Below, one piece after another: positions 43,409-46,275 of a stretch of 46,275 nt of DNA. The stretch is from Nanobdellati archaeon (GTDB lineage Archaea > EX4484-52 > GLR71): NCBI GenBank assembly GCA_019429125.1, contig JAHYJO010000013.1, forward strand, positions 1-46,275, given 5' to 3'. Numbering within the stretch: the stretch's first letter is position 1; each line of letters starts with the position of its first letter. The notes beneath the pieces are model-generated. The model was not told the origin of the DNA, did not search any database, and saw only the letters and a program-made list of their open reading frames with translations. The translations under genes were made by a program, and so were the position numbers.

Positions 43409-45088
43409 TTACTCACATTCAATTGTCATTACAAGTTTGCCGTAAACTTTTTCACTTGAAAGGATACTACAGTCTGAAAAATCACCAGTAATACTATCAT
43501 TATTCTGTGTTGATTTTTTGTCAATAGTTGTATCTGTTACGGTAACACCTTTACCATCGGTATCAAGGTCATGCCACTGGAACAGTTTTACTTGTTCTGT
43601 CTTTGCATCTACAACTGCGACAGCTTTGAGTACCATCGCCTCATAGAATCCCGAATAGATAGGTATCACATAGAAATATCCATTGTCAATCCTCTTGAAT
43701 AGCGGCTGAAGCGGGTACCAGTCTGAATAAAGGCTGATTTCACCTCTTGCACCGTCAAGGGCACGTTCGGGACCTATTAGACCCATAGCTCTTGTGTCAT
43801 AGATTGTGACTTTTCCGTATTCTGTGCCTTCTGCCTCAATATCTATATAGTGAGTGATTGCTTTTCGTGTGTTGCCTTCAGGCTCTAATTGTATCAGTCC
43901 GAACAGGCGGTCATCTTCTTTATCATACTGGAAATAGAATTCTTTTGCAATCTCATAGACATTCTCATGTTGGAGATAATAGTTTATGAAACCTTTCCAG
44001 CTTGCGTATCTTGCCCAAATAATTGTTCGTTTCATTGAATAATCTTCATCAATCAATGCCTGGTTGTCAAGAAGCCACGCAGGTGCATTGCCTGAAGTTA
44101 TGTCATTTTCACTGTAAAATGCTTTTGTTCCGTCATTATAAAGTGCAACAATACCAACCTGCTTTGTATAGAATTTTGTGATAAATATTGTAGGTATCTC
44201 AAGCTTTACGGGTGCGAACCATACAGGTTCACTGTTATCATCATGGCTCAATACGGTGTCTCCAAAATTGAAATATGGGTAGCTTAACCAGTAATTTATG
44301 TTTACATCCCTTATCTTTCCTGAGAATATTATCTGGTATGCGAGAGGTATTAGGCCTTTTCTTTCTTCTGAGTATTCCATCGTTGTCTTTATCTTTGTCC
44401 TTTTTGATGGGTTCTGCGCATCTACCAATATGTATGCAGGTGATGGGTTGCCCATGTTGACAAGTCTTGTGGGTTCATAACCTATTACCCAATTTAGAGT
44501 ATTGTCTATCGGATAGATGCCATCCCAATCTCCTGAGAGTTTCCAGCCGGTCTCTGTGACCATAGTCTTTGGTATCTGGAGTGCATATTCTTGGGATACA
44601 AGACGCATATTTTTTATGTTGTCCCATTCTATGTCTTGTACACCTGTGTCTGTTTCTGGACTTACTATTACTATCTCAGCATTATCCATGTCATACCAGC
44701 CTACTTCCATAGGCGGTGCAAAGATTGTTGCAAATATGTTAAGGAAAAACAGTATCAATACCAGAGCAGTTATTATATGTGCCTTTGGCTTTTTTAGTTT
44801 TATTTTTGATGCGTCTTCAGTCATCATAGATGCTAGATTATCTAGACCTATGCTCTTTGACAGGCCTATTATGAATATGCGCAATATGACTGCAAATATT
44901 ATTGCACCAGTTGAGCTTATGCTTACAAGAACAATACCTACTACCCATGAAAACATGATATCTCGTATCAGACCTTTCTTGCCGAAATTGCTAAGTACAC
45001 CAAATACTGCGATACCACCGACTAGAAATGCCCAGAGGGTGTAGAAACCAACAAATCCTAGATTTGTGAAAATATCAATCCATAACAT
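43409..45088 (-). CDS. Membrane protein with large extracytoplasmic domain
   Basis: A 559-residue protein with three or four membrane segments in the first 125 residues (FVGFYTLWAFLVGGIAVFGV; MFSWVVGIVLVSISS; IITALVLILFFLNIFATIFA). A soluble domain of about 430 residues follows, with YDMDNAEIVIVSPE at its start and WYPLQPLFKRIDNGYFYVIP in its second half. That segment recalls the large UPF0182-type membrane proteins, but the resemblance is limited. It may be a cell-envelope processing or assembly protein; no catalytic motif was identified. Confidence 0.75.
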   Translation of the reverse strand: MLWIDIFTNLGFVGFYTLWAFLVGGIAVFGVLSNFGKKGLIRDIMFSWVVGIVLVSISSTGAIIFAVILRIFIIGLSKSIGLDNLASMMTEDASKIKLKKPKAHIITALVLILFFLNIFATIFAPPMEVGWYDMDNAEIVIVSPETDTGVQDIEWDNIKNMRLVSQEYALQIPKTMVTETGWKLSGDWDGIYPIDNTLNWVIGYEPTRLVNMGNPSPAYILVDAQNPSKRTKIKTTMEYSEERKGLIPLAYQIIFSGKIRDVNINYWLSYPYFNFGDTVLSHDDNSEPVWFAPVKLEIPTIFITKFYTKQVGIVALYNDGTKAFYSENDITSGNAPAWLLDNQALIDEDYSMKRTIIWARYASWKGFINYYLQHENVYEIAKEFYFQYDKEDDRLFGLIQLEPEGNTRKAITHYIDIEAEGTEYGKVTIYDTRAMGLIGPERALDGARGEISLYSDWYPLQPLFKRIDNGYFYVIPIYSGFYEAMVLKAVAVVDAKTEQVKLFQWHDLDTDGKGVTVTDTTIDKKSTQNNDSITGDFSDCSILSSEKVYGKLVMTIECE

Positions 45089-45181
45089 AAAAGTTAATTA
45101 GAGTTTTGATGTTTATATATGAATGTAGAAATTCCTATAAATATTAACCACTATTCTAAAATTTTTTGATAAGATACACAT

Positions 45182-46090
45182 TTAGATTACACGTACAATA
45201 GACACTATATATAATACTAAAAATATCACGCCGTCAAATTGCGTCAATTTGCGCCGTACTGTCACCATGTACAGAAGTAAGGTCAATATGATTAGAATTG
45301 GCATGGTTGTTATATAAAAGGATTTGATAATAGGGATTGTTGCCATAGTCGTCATTGCCCCCAACACAATTAAAGTATTGAAAAGGTTTGAACCTATTAT
45401 GTTTCCTACTGCAAGACCATGATGTTTCTTTCGCATTGCAATAAGTGAGGCTGTAAGTTCGGGAAGACTTGTGCCGATGGCTATGAATATGAAACCGAAT
45501 GCGCTTTTTGACATCCCTAAGGCTGTCAATATACCAATTCCTGATGAGATTAGGTAGTTTGCGCCAACTGTAAGTGCGACAAGACCTACGCCTAACAAAA
45601 TAAACTCTATGTTTTTTATGTTATCTTCAGTTTGCGGTATCTTTTGTTTCTTGTGCAACTTGACAGACCATGTTAGGTATATAGTATATGCACCTATGAA
45701 AAATATTCCTTCCATAAATGTCAACACATAATCTGCAAATGCTATTATTGTGGCCATGATTGAAAACATGAGAAAATAAATGTCTTGTTTTTTTACATTA
45801 CACCTTATGTATTTGGAATATAAGATTGTAGTTATGCCTAATACCAGGCCTATGTTTGCTATGTTTGATCCGATTATGTTTGATACTGCAATCTCGGGGG
45901 TTCTGTAATAGACTGCAGTCAATGATGATGCCAGTTCGGGTAGGCTTGTGCCTATTGCAACGATTGTCAGCCCTATAAGGAATTCTGAAATGTTATACTT
46001 TTTTGCTATTTTTATGGCGCTCTCTGTTGTGATATCTGCACCTTTTATTACTGCTAGAAGAGATATGATAAATATGATTATGTCAAACAT
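45182..46090 (-). CDS. Sodium/calcium exchanger (CaCA family)
   Basis: A 302-residue, ten-helix membrane antiporter exchanging Na+ for Ca2+. The two alpha-repeats are clear: GTSLPELASSL with NIIGSNIANIGLVLG in the first half, and GTSLPELTASL with NIIGSNLFNTLIVLG in the second. The glutamates of the two GTSLPEL motifs are the ion ligands in the related archaeal NCX_Mj. Start ATG 46090 (MFDIIIF) is preferred over an upstream ATG at 46135, which would add 15 unlikely residues. Confidence 0.93.
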   Translation of the reverse strand: MFDIIIFIISLLAVIKGADITTESAIKIAKKYNISEFLIGLTIVAIGTSLPELASSLTAVYYRTPEIAVSNIIGSNIANIGLVLGITTILYSKYIRCNVKKQDIYFLMFSIMATIIAFADYVLTFMEGIFFIGAYTIYLTWSVKLHKKQKIPQTEDNIKNIEFILLGVGLVALTVGANYLISSGIGILTALGMSKSAFGFIFIAIGTSLPELTASLIAMRKKHHGLAVGNIIGSNLFNTLIVLGAMTTMATIPIIKSFYITTMPILIILTLLLYMVTVRRKLTQFDGVIFLVLYIVSIVRVI

Positions 46091-46144
46091 GATAATGATT
46101 TGAGGGATAAAGATATATATACAAGATAAATGCAAAAAAATATT

Positions 46145-46275
46145 ATGAGTATTATCAAGAAATTGTTAGGTCTTGAAAATGAATATGTATGTCACATTTG
46201 TGGCAAGGTATTTACAAATCCGAGGGCATATAAGCTGCATAATGCAAATCATAAGATAATATTTACTAAAAATAT
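46145..46275 (+). CDS. C2H2 zinc-finger protein, cut by the window end
   Basis: The frame starts MSIIKKLLGLENEYVCHICG and continues KVFTNPRAYKLHNANH. C16, C19, H32 and H36 form a classic C2H2 finger with the expected aromatic and leucine core residues (F23, L31). The gene runs off the end after 43 codons. Single C2H2 fingers are known in small archaeal and viral DNA- or RNA-binding proteins. It is divergent from the exchanger gene, with 54 bp between starts. Confidence 0.75.
   Translation, partial: MSIIKKLLGLENEYVCHICGKVFTNPRAYKLHNANHKIIFTKN

Noticed and set aside
44517-45044. 175-codon + strand frame within the membrane-protein gene
   Set aside because: It is antisense to membrane helices and a conserved-looking extracellular domain; no promoter or RBS supports it.

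Overview
This is a gene-dense, AT-rich archaeal chromosome segment. The evidence is a class I lysyl-tRNA synthetase, Pus10 and TrmY, ribosomal protein L21e next to RpoF (Rpb4) and a DUF655 protein, class III (pilin-type) signal peptides, an ER-type signal peptidase with a Ser/His pair, TATA-type promoters and GGTGA ribosome-binding sites. A single-chain primase that fuses the catalytic PriS domain to a PriL-type Fe-S domain, together with many small surface proteins and abundant gene decay, points to a DPANN archaeon of the Woesearchaeota/Pacearchaeota/Nanoarchaeota kind. That lineage assignment is inference.

Layout. 1-6 kb: a gene remnant, then the bacterial-type chaperone operon grpE-dnaK-dnaJ, a small CxxC protein, a coiled-coil protein, and a toxin-antitoxin pair whose RelE-like toxin is split at an A6 run. 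6-8.6 kb: a 168-bp IS6-like MITE with a perfect 8-bp target duplication, directly upstream of a GAPOR-type tungsten oxidoreductase (gor), then a possible 47-aa membrane protein with its own terminator. 8.9-17.4 kb: a surface-protein region on the minus strand with three large secreted or anchored proteins, an AAA+/DUF4143 ATPase pseudogene with two in-frame stops flanked on both sides by the same palindromic repeat, a second decayed MITE copy, and a relic surface-protein gene. 17.5-19.5 kb: a HIT protein lacking the middle histidine, a PUA protein, and a membrane-anchored fibre-like protein with an internal duplication. 20-24.7 kb: lysS, a zinc-protease gene broken by a 7-bp tandem duplication, tRNA-Lys(UUU), a matrixin, a membrane thioredoxin and an Sm-like protein. 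24.7-30.1 kb: an informational cluster (acylphosphatase, TrmY, Pus10, L21e, RpoF, DUF655, an HPF-like protein). 30.1-37.9 kb: a five-gene operon of pilin-like proteins, divergent from a winged-helix/coiled-coil protein. 38-46 kb: a degenerate kinase-like protein, a signal peptidase pair, a 48-aa protein, a HELAH metallopeptidase, the fused primase, two membrane proteins, a Na+/Ca2+ exchanger and the start of a C2H2 zinc-finger gene.

How the genes work together. Pus10 and TrmY act in succession on tRNA position 54. Signal peptidase I can process the many secreted proteins, whereas the five pilin-like proteins need a class III peptidase not encoded here. Two families of short non-coding inverted-repeat elements, each present twice, plus a palindromic repeat family around the dead ATPase, are the least explained structures. 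Five loci show fresh or old gene breakage: toxin, ATPase, surface relic, protease and left-edge remnant.
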